Counted from the first letter of the stretch, positions 1 to 9,247 are shown. The stretch: 64,000 bases of DNA from Bradyrhizobium sp. 1(2017) (GCF_011602485.2 NZ_CP050022.2:2934001-2998000), one strand, 5' to 3'. Numbers and translations: made by a program. Notes: a model not told the origin generated them from the letters alone.

Positions 1-144
1 GCACTGGTTCAAATGAAGCGGGAGCGGTCCTTGCCTGCTCCGCTGGAGCGGCAAGATGGCGAGGCGGAGTTGTTCGCCGGGGGCGGGCCCTCGCAACACG
101 CGGCGCGCAGGCTATTGTCGAGAGAGTCGCAGCGCGTTCGCTAA
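1..144 (+). other. Window edge: open frame without start, possible C-terminal tail of an upstream gene
   Basis: Frame 1 of the + strand is open from the first base to a TAA at 142-144 and would give 47 residues rich in Arg, Gln and Glu. It could be the end of a gene whose start lies outside the window, overlapping the 3' end of the convergent LysR gene by 33 bases. I recognise no domain in it, and at this GC content a 47-codon open frame can arise by chance. Confidence 0.2.
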
Positions 145-999
145 CGCAGACAGCGCAGCAGGCTGATGCTGACGGCTTGGATAGTACATGAAGAAGCCGG
201 GAGTTGGCGGCGTCCAGTCCTCCAGGACACGAACAAGCTGCCGCTTCGCAATGTATCCTGCGACCTGCTCTTCATAGGCGAGACCGAGGCCAACTCCATC
301 GAGCGCCGCCTGAATCACCAAGTGAGTATCGTCGACGATGAGCGGGCCATTGACGCCCATCCTGACCGACTGTCGTCCGCGTTCGAACTCCCATCGATAT
401 GGACCGCCTGGTAGACGAAGGGTTATGCATCGATGTTCATTCAGATCTTTCGGCTTTTGCGGGATGGGTCGTGACGCGAAATAGCGGGGCGATCCCACGA
501 CGGCCAACCGCAGTTGCGGCGTGACCCGCACTGCGATCATATCCTTTTGTATGTACTCGCCAAGCTGAATGCCGGCATCGAACTCGCCTGCAACGAGGTC
601 AACAGGGCCAGTGGTGGTGACAACGTCGAGAACGATGTCAGGATAGGCCTCAGCGAACGCCGTGAGCCGCGGCAACAATACCATCACGGCGGCCGAGCGC
701 GACATCGCAATTCGAAGGCGCCCGGCGGGTCGGTGCCGTATGCTTCGGGCTCTGTCGAGGGCACGAGCGATTTGCTCCAGTGCCGGAGCCAAGTCTTCCA
801 AAAGAGCTGCCCCTGCAGCGGTTGGTGCGACGCTCTTCGTCGTTCGAGCAAGAAGCTGCAACTCGAGCCGCTGCTCAAGCCCGCGGATCGTGTGGCTCAG
901 GGCAGATTGAGACACACCCAGCTTTACGGCCGCCCGTGTGAAGCTCCGTTCACGAGCGACCATCGCAAACGTAGCAAGCTCGTTCAGTTCGTTTCTCAT
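112..999 (-). CDS. LysR-family transcriptional regulator
   Basis: A 295-residue protein of usual LysR length. The N-terminal winged helix-turn-helix spans about residues 5-65, with the recognition region around 19-45 (SFTRAAVKLGVSQSALSHTI). A periplasmic-binding-protein-like effector domain follows from about residue 93 to the end. It is divergent from the metallo-hydrolase at 1243, the usual arrangement for a LysR protein and its target. The 243-base gap contains TCATGAC twice, 20 bases apart (996-1002, 1016-1022), the first copy covering the start codon; this could be an autoregulatory contact but is weak. The ligand is unknown. Confidence 0.9.
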   Translation of the reverse strand: MRNELNELATFAMVARERSFTRAAVKLGVSQSALSHTIRGLEQRLELQLLARTTKSVAPTAAGAALLEDLAPALEQIARALDRARSIRHRPAGRLRIAMSRSAAVMVLLPRLTAFAEAYPDIVLDVVTTTGPVDLVAGEFDAGIQLGEYIQKDMIAVRVTPQLRLAVVGSPRYFASRPIPQKPKDLNEHRCITLRLPGGPYRWEFERGRQSVRMGVNGPLIVDDTHLVIQAALDGVGLGLAYEEQVAGYIAKRQLVRVLEDWTPPTPGFFMYYPSRQHQPAALSALANALRLSRQ

Positions 1000-1242
1000 G
1001 ACTTATGAATATCGCTCATGACCCTATTCAATGCAATCCGCATAGTCTCATAAGCTACTTCGTCGTAGGACTTGCCGGCGTGCTTCGAGGCTCGGTACCG
1101 AAACGGCCAGACGGCATGGACCGGTTCGATGTAACAGCTCGTCAGGATAGCTAATGGACACGGATGTTCGCGCCTTGCGCTTATTAGCGCAGACCTATTT
1201 CGACGCCGCCTGTGAACTGCTCGAGATCGCAGCGGTGGCCTC

Positions 1243-2055
1243 ATGATCGTTACAACCCACAGCGATAATGTCCTCTGCGGCACTTCGGGAGGACGGTGCA
1301 TCTGGTCTCTCTCGGACGGCTATCTCGACATGCCGGCGGATCTTTTGCGGGACGCGCAGAATAGCCCTGTGCTGCAAGCCATGCAGGCAGAGGCGCTTCG
1401 GCTCTCCGTCAATTGCTTCGCTCTTGCAGGCCCGGGCACTGAGCGCGTTCTGATCGACTGCGGAGGAGGGGGCTGGGCACCGACAGTGGGGCGTCTGGAG
1501 CAGACCATGGCGGAGGCCCGGATCGATCTTGCGTCGATCACGCTCCTGGCGCTCACCCACACTCATCAGGATCATGTGCGCGGGCTTTTGACCCCCGACG
1601 GTCGAGTGCTCTTGCCAAACCTGAAGGCGATCATGATTGCCGAGGCGGCTGTGGAGAGTTTTCTCGCCGACGTGCACCTTGCGCGGTTTCGGCCCTTGCT
1701 GTGGCCCATACGGAATGGCGACCAGGTCGCTGGGGGACTAAAGGCGATTGCCTTGCCCGGTCATGCTCCCGGTCACATCGGCTACACGCTGGACACGAAC
1801 GAGGACCGTTTCCTGTTCTTCGGGGACGTCGTTCACGTGCCTGGCTTGCAGTTCGGCAATCCCACGTTCAGTTGGGGCTATGACGACGATCAACCCATTG
1901 CACGCGCAACCCGCCTGAAGGTGCTCCATGACGCGGCCGAGGCGGGGACGTGGATCGCCGGAGCGCATCTTGGCTGGCCAGGCATCGGTCGCGTGGCGCG
2001 CAAGGGCGAAGCATATGGCTTTGAGCCGGCATGGGGCTCGCCGGACAGGCGATGA
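1243..2055 (+). CDS. Metallo-beta-lactamase-fold metal-dependent hydrolase
   Basis: A 270-residue cytosolic MBL-fold enzyme. The metal-binding signature HTHQDH lies at residues 106-111. A second histidine is in the PGHAPGH segment near 174, and the bridging Asp is in FFGDVVH near 195. The loop layout resembles the lactonase/glyoxalase II/quorum-quenching branch rather than true beta-lactamases, and there is no signal peptide. Substrate cannot be deduced. The gene is divergent from a LysR regulator and its stop overlaps the start of a small ORF (ATGA at 2052-2055). The ATG at 1243 is the first in frame, with no strong ribosome site in front. Confidence 0.85.
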   Translation: MIVTTHSDNVLCGTSGGRCIWSLSDGYLDMPADLLRDAQNSPVLQAMQAEALRLSVNCFALAGPGTERVLIDCGGGGWAPTVGRLEQTMAEARIDLASITLLALTHTHQDHVRGLLTPDGRVLLPNLKAIMIAEAAVESFLADVHLARFRPLLWPIRNGDQVAGGLKAIALPGHAPGHIGYTLDTNEDRFLFFGDVVHVPGLQFGNPTFSWGYDDDQPIARATRLKVLHDAAEAGTWIAGAHLGWPGIGRVARKGEAYGFEPAWGSPDRR

Positions 2056-2198
2056 CCCAAAGGGGAGAATGGAAACGAGCGCGTCGGGAGGAAGCTGGAT
2101 CACGTTCGCTGCATGATGACGCGGGTCTGCGCATCAAGCGCGCCGAAAGGCTCGTCGAGCGGCGCGTCGCGGCGCTGAAGGCGCGGGCTGGGGCATAG
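2052..2198 (+). CDS. Small basic protein, possibly translationally coupled to the hydrolase
   Basis: A 48-residue open frame whose ATG overlaps the stop of the preceding hydrolase as ATGA, the signature of translational coupling. The product is rich in Arg, Lys and Glu, and the second half (about residues 26-46) would form a charged amphipathic helix. No cysteine, no membrane segment and no domain recognised. The alternative is a chance open frame in GC-rich intergenic DNA. The 110 bases after it up to the next gene hold nothing recognisable. Confidence 0.35.
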   Translation: MTQRGEWKRARREEAGSRSLHDDAGLRIKRAERLVERRVAALKARAGA

Positions 2199-2308
2199 CG
2201 GCCCTCGCCGCTGCTCTGGACTTCCGGAGCCAGACGTTTATTGGTCTTCGCCAAAGTGACCGGTCAGCGGTTGACGCGGCCGGTCGAAAAGCAGCGAGGA
2301 CGCCAGCC

Positions 2309-3481
2309 ATGACCACATTGTCGGTGAAAGACCTTCTCCCCGAGGACGGAACGCGGGGCACGTTGGCGGGCCGCGTCTGGCTGCCGCAGGTGAGTGGCCC
2401 CGCCGTGGTCGCCGTGCGGAGCGACGGTGTCTTCGATGTCACCGCAAAATTTCCGACCATCAGCGCGCTCTGCGAGGAAGACAATCCGGCCGGGGCGCTT
2501 GCCGCGACCAAGGGCGAGCGTATCGGCGACCTCGAAGCGATCGTTGCGAACACGGCGCCCGATGGGCGCGACCCGAAAAAACCGTGGCTGCTCGCCCCCG
2601 TCGATCTCCAGACGTTGAAGGCCGCCGGCGTCACCTTCGCCATCTCGATGCTGGAGCGCGTGATCGAGGAGCGGGCCAAGGGCAATCCGGCCTCGGCCGA
2701 CGCGATCCGGAAGGAGGTGACGCGGCTGATCGGCGACGATCTGTCCAAGCTCAAGCCCGGCTCGGATCAGGCGATGCATCTGAAGCAGGTGCTGATCGAC
2801 CAGAACGCGTGGAGCCAGTATCTCGAAGTCGGCATCGGCCCCGATGCGGAGGTCTTTACCAAGGCCCCGACACTGTCCTCCGTTGGCACCGGCATGGATG
2901 CCGGTCTGCATCCGAAATCGACCTGGAACAACCCCGAGCCGGAACTGGTGCTGTTCGTGTCGAGCCGCGGCAAGATCGTCGGCGGTGCGCTTGGCAACGA
3001 CGTCAATTTGCGCGACTTCGAGGGGCGGTCGGCGCTGCTGCTGTCGAAGGCCAAGGACAACAACGCCTCCTGCGCGATTGGGCCATTGCTGCGCCTGTTC
3101 GATGACAGCTTCACGCTCGACGACGCACGCAAGCTGGACATCAGCCTCAACGTGAAGGGCGCGGACGGCTTCGTCCTCAACGGCCATTCCTCGATCAGCA
3201 AGATCAGCCGCGATCCAACCGATCTGGTCGAGCAGACCATCGGCAAGGTGCATCAATATCCGGATGGATTCGTGCTGTTTCTCGGCACGATGTTCGCGCC
3301 CGTCGAGGATCGCGACGCGCCGGGGCAGGGGTTCACCCATAGGCGCGACGACATCGTCACGATCGCCGCACCCCAACTCGGCAAGCTCGTCAACCGCATG
3401 CGCACGAGCGATGAGTGCGAGCCGTGGAGCTTCGGCATCGGCGCGCTGATGAAGAACCTGGCGCAGCGGAAGCTGATCTAG
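2309..3481 (+). CDS. Fumarylacetoacetate-hydrolase-fold protein, probable 2-keto-3-deoxy-sugar-acid dehydratase
   Basis: A 390-residue FAH-family enzyme with an N-terminal domain of about 100 residues followed by the catalytic fold (conserved GxGxxxEVF-type stretch around 176-186, NNPEPELVLFV near 211, GNDVNLRDFEGRS near 229). Length and sequence feel are closest to the family members that dehydrate 2-keto-3-deoxy-pentonates (XylX/KdxD type) rather than to true fumarylacetoacetase; this comparison is from memory. The location just before the galactose/arabinose cluster fits: such an enzyme would turn 2-keto-3-deoxy-arabonate into 2-oxoglutarate semialdehyde. A GAGGA ribosome site precedes the ATG. 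Confidence 0.75.
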   Translation: MTTLSVKDLLPEDGTRGTLAGRVWLPQVSGPAVVAVRSDGVFDVTAKFPTISALCEEDNPAGALAATKGERIGDLEAIVANTAPDGRDPKKPWLLAPVDLQTLKAAGVTFAISMLERVIEERAKGNPASADAIRKEVTRLIGDDLSKLKPGSDQAMHLKQVLIDQNAWSQYLEVGIGPDAEVFTKAPTLSSVGTGMDAGLHPKSTWNNPEPELVLFVSSRGKIVGGALGNDVNLRDFEGRSALLLSKAKDNNASCAIGPLLRLFDDSFTLDDARKLDISLNVKGADGFVLNGHSSISKISRDPTDLVEQTIGKVHQYPDGFVLFLGTMFAPVEDRDAPGQGFTHRRDDIVTIAAPQLGKLVNRMRTSDECEPWSFGIGALMKNLAQRKLI

Positions 3482-3542
3482 CTCTTCGCCACTGCGGGCT
3501 CTCCGCGAGTCGATTGGTCGACATACGCAGGCCTCATCGTCA

Positions 3543-3600
3543 GCGCAACGAAGCAATCCAGTGTCTTTCCGCGGGAGGATTCTGGATTGCTTCGCTGCGC
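3543..3600. repeat. Intergenic palindrome (REP-like)
   Basis: Near-perfect 19-base inverted repeat, 3543-3561 against 3582-3600, with one mismatch and a 20-base loop. Core arms are CGAAGCAATCCAG and CTGGATTGCTTCG. It lies 60 bases after the FAH-fold gene, so it may end or stabilise that mRNA. The arm sequence is of a kind common between genes in Bradyrhizobium-type genomes. Apart from this and the palindrome at 3756-3774, the gap 3482-3884 shows nothing I can identify. Confidence 0.6.
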
Positions 3601-3755
3601 TCGCAATGCCGGGAAGAGAGGCTGCGGATTGCACTATCAACGGCGTCGCCCGACCGCCCATAATTTCTTCATCCGCGCGTTGCATAGCCGGAACAAAATC
3701 GCGCTTAGCGTGTCAAAGAGGTGCCCGCTGTCGCTTGATTGCGCTTTCCACCAAA

Positions 3756-3774
3756 TAGTCAAATAATATGACTA
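3756..3774. promoter_or_regulatory. Candidate operator TAGTCA-N7-TGACTA upstream of ytfQ
   Basis: Perfect 6-base dyad with an AT-rich 7-base centre (AATAATA), 110 bases before the ytfQ start. Size and symmetry fit a dimeric GntR/FadR-type regulator, and one (8471-9247) is encoded within the same operon. The pairing is inferred. Confidence 0.4.
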
Positions 3775-3884
3775 GTCGGAACGCACCTTCCGTGAAATAG
3801 TGCCTCCTGCCGCCTCGAAGGCCGGCCTGCGGGTGCCATGCTACCAATCGGCGCCCCGGATAAACATCTTGGGAGACACGCCTG

Positions 3885-4850
3885 ATGACCCTCAAAGCCC
3901 TCCTTGCGGCCAGCGCCACGGCCGCGTTGCTGCTCGCTCTGCCGGCAAATGCCGCCGAGCTCACCATCGGATTCTCGCAGATCGGATCGGAATCCGGCTG
4001 GCGCGCGGCCGAGACCTCGGTCTCCAAGCAGGAAGCCGCCAAGCGCAAGGTCAACCTCAAGATCGCCGACGCGCAGCAGAAGCAGGAGAACCAGATCAAG
4101 GCGATCCGCTCCTTCATCGCGCAGAACGTCGATGCGATCTTCCTCGCGCCGGTCGTGTCGACCGGCTGGGATTCGGTGCTGAAGGAAGCCAAGGAAGCCA
4201 AGATCCCGGTCGTGCTGCTCGACCGCGACATCGATCCCTCCGGCAAGGATCTCTATCTCACGGCCGTCACCTCCGACAGCGTGCACGAAGGCGCCGTCGC
4301 CGGCGACTGGCTCGCCAAGACCGTCGGGACGAAGGCCTGCAACATCGTCGAATTGCAGGGCACGGTCGGCGCCAGCGTCGCCGCCAACCGCAAGAAGGGT
4401 TTCGACACCGCCATCGCCAAGCATCCGAACCTGAAGGTGGTGCGCAGCCAGACTGGCGACTTCACCCGCGCCAAGGGCAAGGAGGTGATGGAAAGCTTCA
4501 TCAAGGCCGAAGGCGGCGGCAAGTCGATCTGTGCCGTCTATGCTCACAACGACGACATGATGGTCGGCGCAATCCAGGCGATGAAGGAAGCCGGCCTCAA
4601 GCCGGGCAAGGAGATCCTCACCGTCTCGATCGACGCTGTCCCCGACATCTTCAAGGCGATGGCCGCCGGCGAAGCCAACGCGACGGTCGAGCTGACGCCG
4701 AACATGGCCGGTCCTGCGCTCGACGCCATTGCAGCCTTCAAGGGCAAGGGCACGGTTCCGCCGAAGTGGATTCAGACCGAGTCCAAGCTCTACACCGCCG
4801 CCGACGATCCGCAGAAGATCTACGACAGCAAGAAGGGGCTCGGTTACTGA
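3885..4850 (+). CDS. ytfQ: Galactofuranose/galactose ABC importer, periplasmic binding protein
   Basis: A 321-residue periplasmic binding protein with a cleavable signal peptide (about residues 1-23, ending ANA-A). The mature protein starts ELTIGFSQIGSESGWRAAET, which I recognise as almost the same as E. coli YtfQ, as are the internal stretches VELQGTVGAS and VYAHNDDMMVGAIQA and the C-terminal GLGY. E. coli YtfQ binds galactofuranose and galactopyranose. It is the first gene of the importer set, 113 bases before the ATPase, and a palindrome lies 110 bases upstream of its start. Confidence 0.92.
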   Translation: MTLKALLAASATAALLLALPANAAELTIGFSQIGSESGWRAAETSVSKQEAAKRKVNLKIADAQQKQENQIKAIRSFIAQNVDAIFLAPVVSTGWDSVLKEAKEAKIPVVLLDRDIDPSGKDLYLTAVTSDSVHEGAVAGDWLAKTVGTKACNIVELQGTVGASVAANRKKGFDTAIAKHPNLKVVRSQTGDFTRAKGKEVMESFIKAEGGGKSICAVYAHNDDMMVGAIQAMKEAGLKPGKEILTVSIDAVPDIFKAMAAGEANATVELTPNMAGPALDAIAAFKGKGTVPPKWIQTESKLYTAADDPQKIYDSKKGLGY

Positions 4851-4963
4851 GGCGCAATGCGCCGGGCCGCCCTCGTGGTCCGGCGCACGCCTTCGAAACC
4901 GTTGTGTTAACGGCTAGGCCGGGTGTCCGCCTCATCGCGGGCATCGGTGGGAGTGACGTTGCC

Positions 4964-6508
4964 ATGGAGAACAGCCCCGATCCGGCTCCGGCCCTTCTGG
5001 AGGTGCGCGGGATCAGCAAGAGCTTCGGTGCTGTGCGTGCGTTGCAGGAGGTCAACTTCACGCTGCGCGCCGGTGAGATCCATGCGCTGCTCGGCGAAAA
5101 CGGTGCCGGCAAATCCACGCTGATCAAGGTAATCACCGGCGTGTTTCCGCGCGATGCCGGCATCGTCAGGATCGGCGGCGAAGAAATCGCCCCGCGCTCG
5201 GCCAAGGCCGCACTTCAGGCCGGCATTGCCACCGTCTACCAGGAGGTCAATCTGCTGCCGAACCTCTCGGTGGCGCAGAATCTGTTCCTCGATCGCCAGC
5301 CGATGCGCTTTGGCATCGTGCGCGAAGGCGAGATGCGGCGTCGCGCCAAGGCGCTGCTTGCAGACTTCGGCCTCGACATCGATGTCGCCGCACCGCTTGG
5401 CAACTATTCGGTCGCCATCCAGCACGTCACCGCGATTGCGCGCGCCGTCGACCTCTCCGCGCGCGTGCTGATCCTGGACGAGCCGACCGCGAGCCTCGAC
5501 CGCCACGAGGTCGAGATCCTTTTCGGCATCATGCGCCAGCTCGCAAAGCGCGGCATCGGCATCGTCTTCGTCAGCCATTTCCTCGATCAGGTCTACGAGA
5601 TTTCCGACCGCATCACGGTGCTGCGCAACGGCCGCCTGGTGGGGGAGCGCGAGACGGCTTCGCTGCCGCGGCTCGATCTGATCCGGATGATGCTCGGCCG
5701 CGAGCTGGCCGAGACCACCAGCGCGCGCGCGACTGCCGCCGGGCACAAGCCGCGCGAAATCTGCGCGAGCTTCGAGGGTTACGGCAAGGCTGGCTATGTC
5801 GCGCCGTTTAATCTCGAGCTGCGCCATGGCGAGGTCGTAGGTCTTGCCGGCCTGCTCGGTTCGGGCCGCACCGAGACGGCGCGGCTGGTGTTCGGTGCCG
5901 AACGCGCCGATCGCGGGCAGGCGAGGGTGGAGGGCGCGCCCGTGCGGCTGCAGTCGCCGCGCGACGGCGTTCGCCACGGTTTTGGCTATTGTCCCGAAGA
6001 GCGCAAGACCGACGGCATCGTCGCGGAGCTCAGCGTGCGCGAGAACATCGTTCTCGCGCTCCAGGCCAAGCGCGGCCTGCATCGCCCGTTGTCGCGCCGC
6101 GAGCAGGACGAGATCGCAAGCCGCTACGTCAAGATGCTCGACATCCGCCCGCCCGATCCGGAGCGGCCCGTAGGCCTGCTCTCCGGGGGCAACCAGCAAA
6201 AAGTGCTGCTGGCGCGCTGGCTCGCGACCTCGCCGCGGCTCCTGGTGCTGGATGAGCCGACCCGCGGCATCGATGTCGGCGCGCATGCCGAGATCATCCG
6301 CCTGATCCGTGAGCTCTGTGACGACGGCCTCGCACTGCTCGTGATCTCTTCCGAGCTCGACGAGATCGTGACCTATTCCGACCGCGTCGTGGTGCTGCGC
6401 GACCGCGCGCATGTCGAGGATCTCGCGGGCGAGGCGATCGACGTCGGCAGCATTCTCGCCGCCATCGCCGCCGACGGCAAAGCCATCGCGCATGAGGGGC
6501 GGGCATGA
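4964..6508 (+). CDS. ytfR: Galactose-type ABC importer, double ATPase
   Basis: A 514-residue ATPase with two fused ABC domains, the normal form for class 2 sugar importers. The first half has an intact Walker A (GENGAGKST, about residue 45) and DEPTAS Walker B. The second half has the degenerate P-loop typical of this family (LLGSGRTET), a good signature (LLSGGNQQKV) and DEPTRG. The frame is open far upstream, but homology starts at the ATG at 4964 (MENSPDPAPALLEVRG), so the longer frame is not used. The stop overlaps the permease start by 4 bases (ATGA). Confidence 0.93.
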   Translation: MENSPDPAPALLEVRGISKSFGAVRALQEVNFTLRAGEIHALLGENGAGKSTLIKVITGVFPRDAGIVRIGGEEIAPRSAKAALQAGIATVYQEVNLLPNLSVAQNLFLDRQPMRFGIVREGEMRRRAKALLADFGLDIDVAAPLGNYSVAIQHVTAIARAVDLSARVLILDEPTASLDRHEVEILFGIMRQLAKRGIGIVFVSHFLDQVYEISDRITVLRNGRLVGERETASLPRLDLIRMMLGRELAETTSARATAAGHKPREICASFEGYGKAGYVAPFNLELRHGEVVGLAGLLGSGRTETARLVFGAERADRGQARVEGAPVRLQSPRDGVRHGFGYCPEERKTDGIVAELSVRENIVLALQAKRGLHRPLSRREQDEIASRYVKMLDIRPPDPERPVGLLSGGNQQKVLLARWLATSPRLLVLDEPTRGIDVGAHAEIIRLIRELCDDGLALLVISSELDEIVTYSDRVVVLRDRAHVEDLAGEAIDVGSILAAIAADGKAIAHEGRA

Positions 6509-7497
6509 CAGCGCTGCTGCCGCGCCGCGGCCTTGCCCAGATCCTCGCGCTGATCGTCATCCTGGCAGTCGATCGCGCGGTGTCGCCGCAGTTCTTCGAC
6601 CTGCGTCTCCAGGACGGCCGGCTGTTCGGCAGCCTGATCGACGTGCTCAATCGCGGCACGCCGGTGGCGCTGCTCTCGCTCGGCATGGTGCTTGTCATCG
6701 CGACGCGCGGCATCGACCTGTCGGTCGGCGCGGTCATGGCGATCTCGGGCGCCATCGCCGCAAGCTTTGCCGACAGTCATGGTCTGCCGGTGGTGCTGGC
6801 GGCTGCGCTGGGTGCCGGACTCGTCTGCGGCCTCTGGAACGGCTTCCTCGTCGCCGTGCTCGGCATGCAGCCGATCGTAGCGACGCTGATCTTGATGGTG
6901 GCGGGACGCGGTATCGCCCAACTCATCACCGAAGGGCGCATCGTCACCTTCTCCTCGCCTGATCTGGTCTGGCTGGGCAATGGTGCAGTGCTCGGCCTGC
7001 CGGTGCCGGTCGTGATTGCCTTGGGCATGCTGATCCTGACCGCCGCGGTGGTGCGAGGCTCGGCGCTCGGGCTGCTGATCGAGGCGACCGGCGGCAATGC
7101 CAGGGCGAGCGAGCTTGCCGGCGTCGGCACTCGTGCCATGATCCTGGCCGTTTATGTCTGGTGCGGGGTCTGCGCCGCGCTCGCCGGCGTGATCGCGGCG
7201 GCCGACATCATGGGAGCCGATGCCAACAATGCCGGCCTTTGGCTCGAGCTCGATGCCATCCTCGCCGTGGTGATCGGCGGCACTTCGCTGTTCGGTGGCC
7301 GCTTCAGCCTCATGCTCGCGGTGTTGGGAGCCCTGATCATCCAGACCATGAACACCGGCATCCTGCTGTCGGGCTATCCGCCCGAGTTCAATCTGCTGGT
7401 CAAGGCGGTGGTGGTGCTCGCGGTGCTGCTGCTGCAATCGCCGAAACTGTCCGGAATTGCCGGGTTCGCGGCACGGCTGCGGAGGACGAAAGCATGA
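6505..7497 (+). CDS. ytfT: Galactose-type ABC importer, permease 1
   Basis: A 330-residue integral membrane protein of the RbsC/YtfT family with about 8-10 hydrophobic segments. The family motif RGIDLSVGAVMAISG lies near residues 69-83 and the conserved IGGTSLFGG stretch near 257-265. Start and stop overlap the neighbours by 4 bases each, so it is translated as part of the ytf operon. Confidence 0.92.
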   Translation: MTALLPRRGLAQILALIVILAVDRAVSPQFFDLRLQDGRLFGSLIDVLNRGTPVALLSLGMVLVIATRGIDLSVGAVMAISGAIAASFADSHGLPVVLAAALGAGLVCGLWNGFLVAVLGMQPIVATLILMVAGRGIAQLITEGRIVTFSSPDLVWLGNGAVLGLPVPVVIALGMLILTAAVVRGSALGLLIEATGGNARASELAGVGTRAMILAVYVWCGVCAALAGVIAAADIMGADANNAGLWLELDAILAVVIGGTSLFGGRFSLMLAVLGALIIQTMNTGILLSGYPPEFNLLVKAVVVLAVLLLQSPKLSGIAGFAARLRRTKA

Positions 7498-8474
7498 AAG
7501 GCCTGCCGCCCGTCCTCATCACGGCGATCGTGCTCGTCGCGGGCTTTGCGCTCTGCGCGATGCAATTCCCCAACATCGCCTCGACCCGCGTGGTCGGCAA
7601 CCTCCTCACCGACAACGCATTTCTGGGGATCGTCGCGACCGGCATGACCTTCGTCATCATCTCCGGCGGCATCGATCTATCGGTCGGCTCGGTCATCGGC
7701 TTCACCACGGTGTTCGTGGCGCTGGCGATCGAGCGCTGGGGTGTGCCGCCGCTGGTCGCCTTCGTCGCGATACTCGTTCTCTCGGCGGGGTTCGGGGCTG
7801 CGATGGGCGCCGTAATCCATGCCTTCGACTTGCCGCCCTTCATCGTCACGCTGGCCGGGATGTTCCTGGCACGCGGTGCGAGCTTCCTGCTCTCGACGGA
7901 ATCGGTGCCGATCACTGCGCCGGTCTACTCCACCGTGTCGGACTTCGCGCTGCGCATGCCCGGCGGCGGACGGCTGACGGCGGTCGCGATCATCATGCTA
8001 GTGATCGTGATCGGCGGCGCCCTGCTGCTGCAACTCACCAGGTTCGGCGCCAATGTCTACGCGCTCGGTGGCAGCCGGGCGACCGCAAGCCTGATGGGCG
8101 TTGCCGTCGGCAAGATGACGGTGAAGATCTACATGCTGTCGAGCCTGCTGGCTGGCATCGCCGGCATCGTGTTCTCCTTCTACACGAGCGCCGGCTACTC
8201 GCTGTCCGCCGTCGGCGTCGAGCTCGACACCATCGCGGCCGTCGTGATCGGCGGCACCCTGCTCACGGGCGGACAGGGCTCGGTGATTGGCACCTTCCTC
8301 GGCGTCCTGATCCAGGGCCTGATCCAGACCTACATCAATTTCGACGGCACATTGTCGAGCTGGTGGACCAAGATCGCGACCGGTGTCTTGCTGTTTGCTT
8401 TCATCGCCTTGCAGCAGGGGCTGGTCGCGCTCGCGCGCCGGCCGGTGAAGGCGAGCGCGGGAGCTGCCTCATGA
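7494..8474 (+). CDS. yjfF: Galactose-type ABC importer, permease 2
   Basis: A 326-residue second permease of the same family, pairing with YtfT as a heterodimer as in E. coli. The motif SGGIDLSVGSVIGFT lies near residues 55-69 and IGGTLLTGGQGS near 253-264. The start at 7494 overlaps the ytfT stop as ATGA; upstream extension of the frame has no homology. Its own stop overlaps the regulator start. Confidence 0.92.
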   Translation: MKGLPPVLITAIVLVAGFALCAMQFPNIASTRVVGNLLTDNAFLGIVATGMTFVIISGGIDLSVGSVIGFTTVFVALAIERWGVPPLVAFVAILVLSAGFGAAMGAVIHAFDLPPFIVTLAGMFLARGASFLLSTESVPITAPVYSTVSDFALRMPGGGRLTAVAIIMLVIVIGGALLLQLTRFGANVYALGGSRATASLMGVAVGKMTVKIYMLSSLLAGIAGIVFSFYTSAGYSLSAVGVELDTIAAVVIGGTLLTGGQGSVIGTFLGVLIQGLIQTYINFDGTLSSWWTKIATGVLLFAFIALQQGLVALARRPVKASAGAAS

Positions 8475-9247
8475 CTTCGCGCATCGTCGTCATCCCGACG
8501 CGGCGGGCCCACTCCAACCATGCGGAAGTGGCTCGTTCGATCGGCGTCGACATCATCGCCGGACGCTATGCGGAGGGGACGCGGCTGCCCGGTGATGCCG
8601 AAATGATCGCGATGTTCGGCGTTTCGCGCCCGGTGCTTCGCGAGAGCGTGAAGACCCTGGTCGCCAAGGGCCTGCTCACCACCAAGGCACGCGTCGGCAC
8701 CGTCGTGCGCGAGCGCGCGGCCTGGAACATGTTCGACGCCGATGTCTTGGCCTGGCATCTGGATGCCGGCATCGACAAGCGCTTCCTCAATGACCTTGCC
8801 GAGATACGTCTGGCTGTCGAGCCGCGCGCCGCGATGCTGGCGGCGGCGCAGCGATCGGAGGAAGATCTCGTCGAGCTTCGACGCTGCATGGACCGTATGC
8901 GACTTGAAGCGTCCGATTCCGTCGGCTTTGCCGACGCCGACCTCGCGCTCCACGTTGCGGTGGCGCGCGCCTCCGGAAACCTGTTCATGCGCTCGATCGG
9001 GCATGTCATCGAGGCTGCGCTGCGCGCCTCGTTCCTGCTCAGCGCCCCGGTCGAGCCGGAGGATCGTGACACCGTGCTGCTCTGGCATCAGAAGATCGTC
9101 GATGCCATTGCGGGGGGCGATGCCGATGCCGCCTCGGAGGCGATGGTCTACGTCATTCACAACGGCATGCGCCGCCACGAAGGCACGGTGATCGAGACCG
9201 TGCAAGCCGAGGCGCTTCCGTCAATCGATACTGGAGAACAACCGTGA
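8471..9247 (+). CDS. FadR-subfamily GntR regulator, likely sugar-acid responsive
   Basis: A 258-residue GntR protein. The winged helix (about residues 15-85) includes GTRLPGDAEMIAMFGVSRPV and is followed by an all-helical FCD ligand domain, whose metal/ligand residues fit the FadC branch. The segment WNMFDADVLAW is like that of E. coli DgoR, the galactonate-responsive repressor. It sits inside the operon between permease and dehydrogenase genes, so it probably controls the operon in response to a lactone, aldonate or keto-deoxy intermediate. The palindrome at 3756-3774 is a candidate site. Start at 8471 chosen from homology and the ATGA overlap. Confidence 0.88.
   Translation: MTSRIVVIPTRRAHSNHAEVARSIGVDIIAGRYAEGTRLPGDAEMIAMFGVSRPVLRESVKTLVAKGLLTTKARVGTVVRERAAWNMFDADVLAWHLDAGIDKRFLNDLAEIRLAVEPRAAMLAAAQRSEEDLVELRRCMDRMRLEASDSVGFADADLALHVAVARASGNLFMRSIGHVIEAALRASFLLSAPVEPEDRDTVLLWHQKIVDAIAGGDADAASEAMVYVIHNGMRRHEGTVIETVQAEALPSIDTGEQP

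Noticed and set aside
2264..3685. Minus-strand open frame of 473 codons opposite the FAH-fold gene
   Set aside because: Arg/Asp-rich shadow with no recognisable family; the + strand encodes a clear FAH-fold protein.
4907..6493. Minus-strand open frame of 528 codons opposite ytfR
   Set aside because: Shadow frame of the ATPase gene; composition typical of antisense translation of GC-rich coding DNA.
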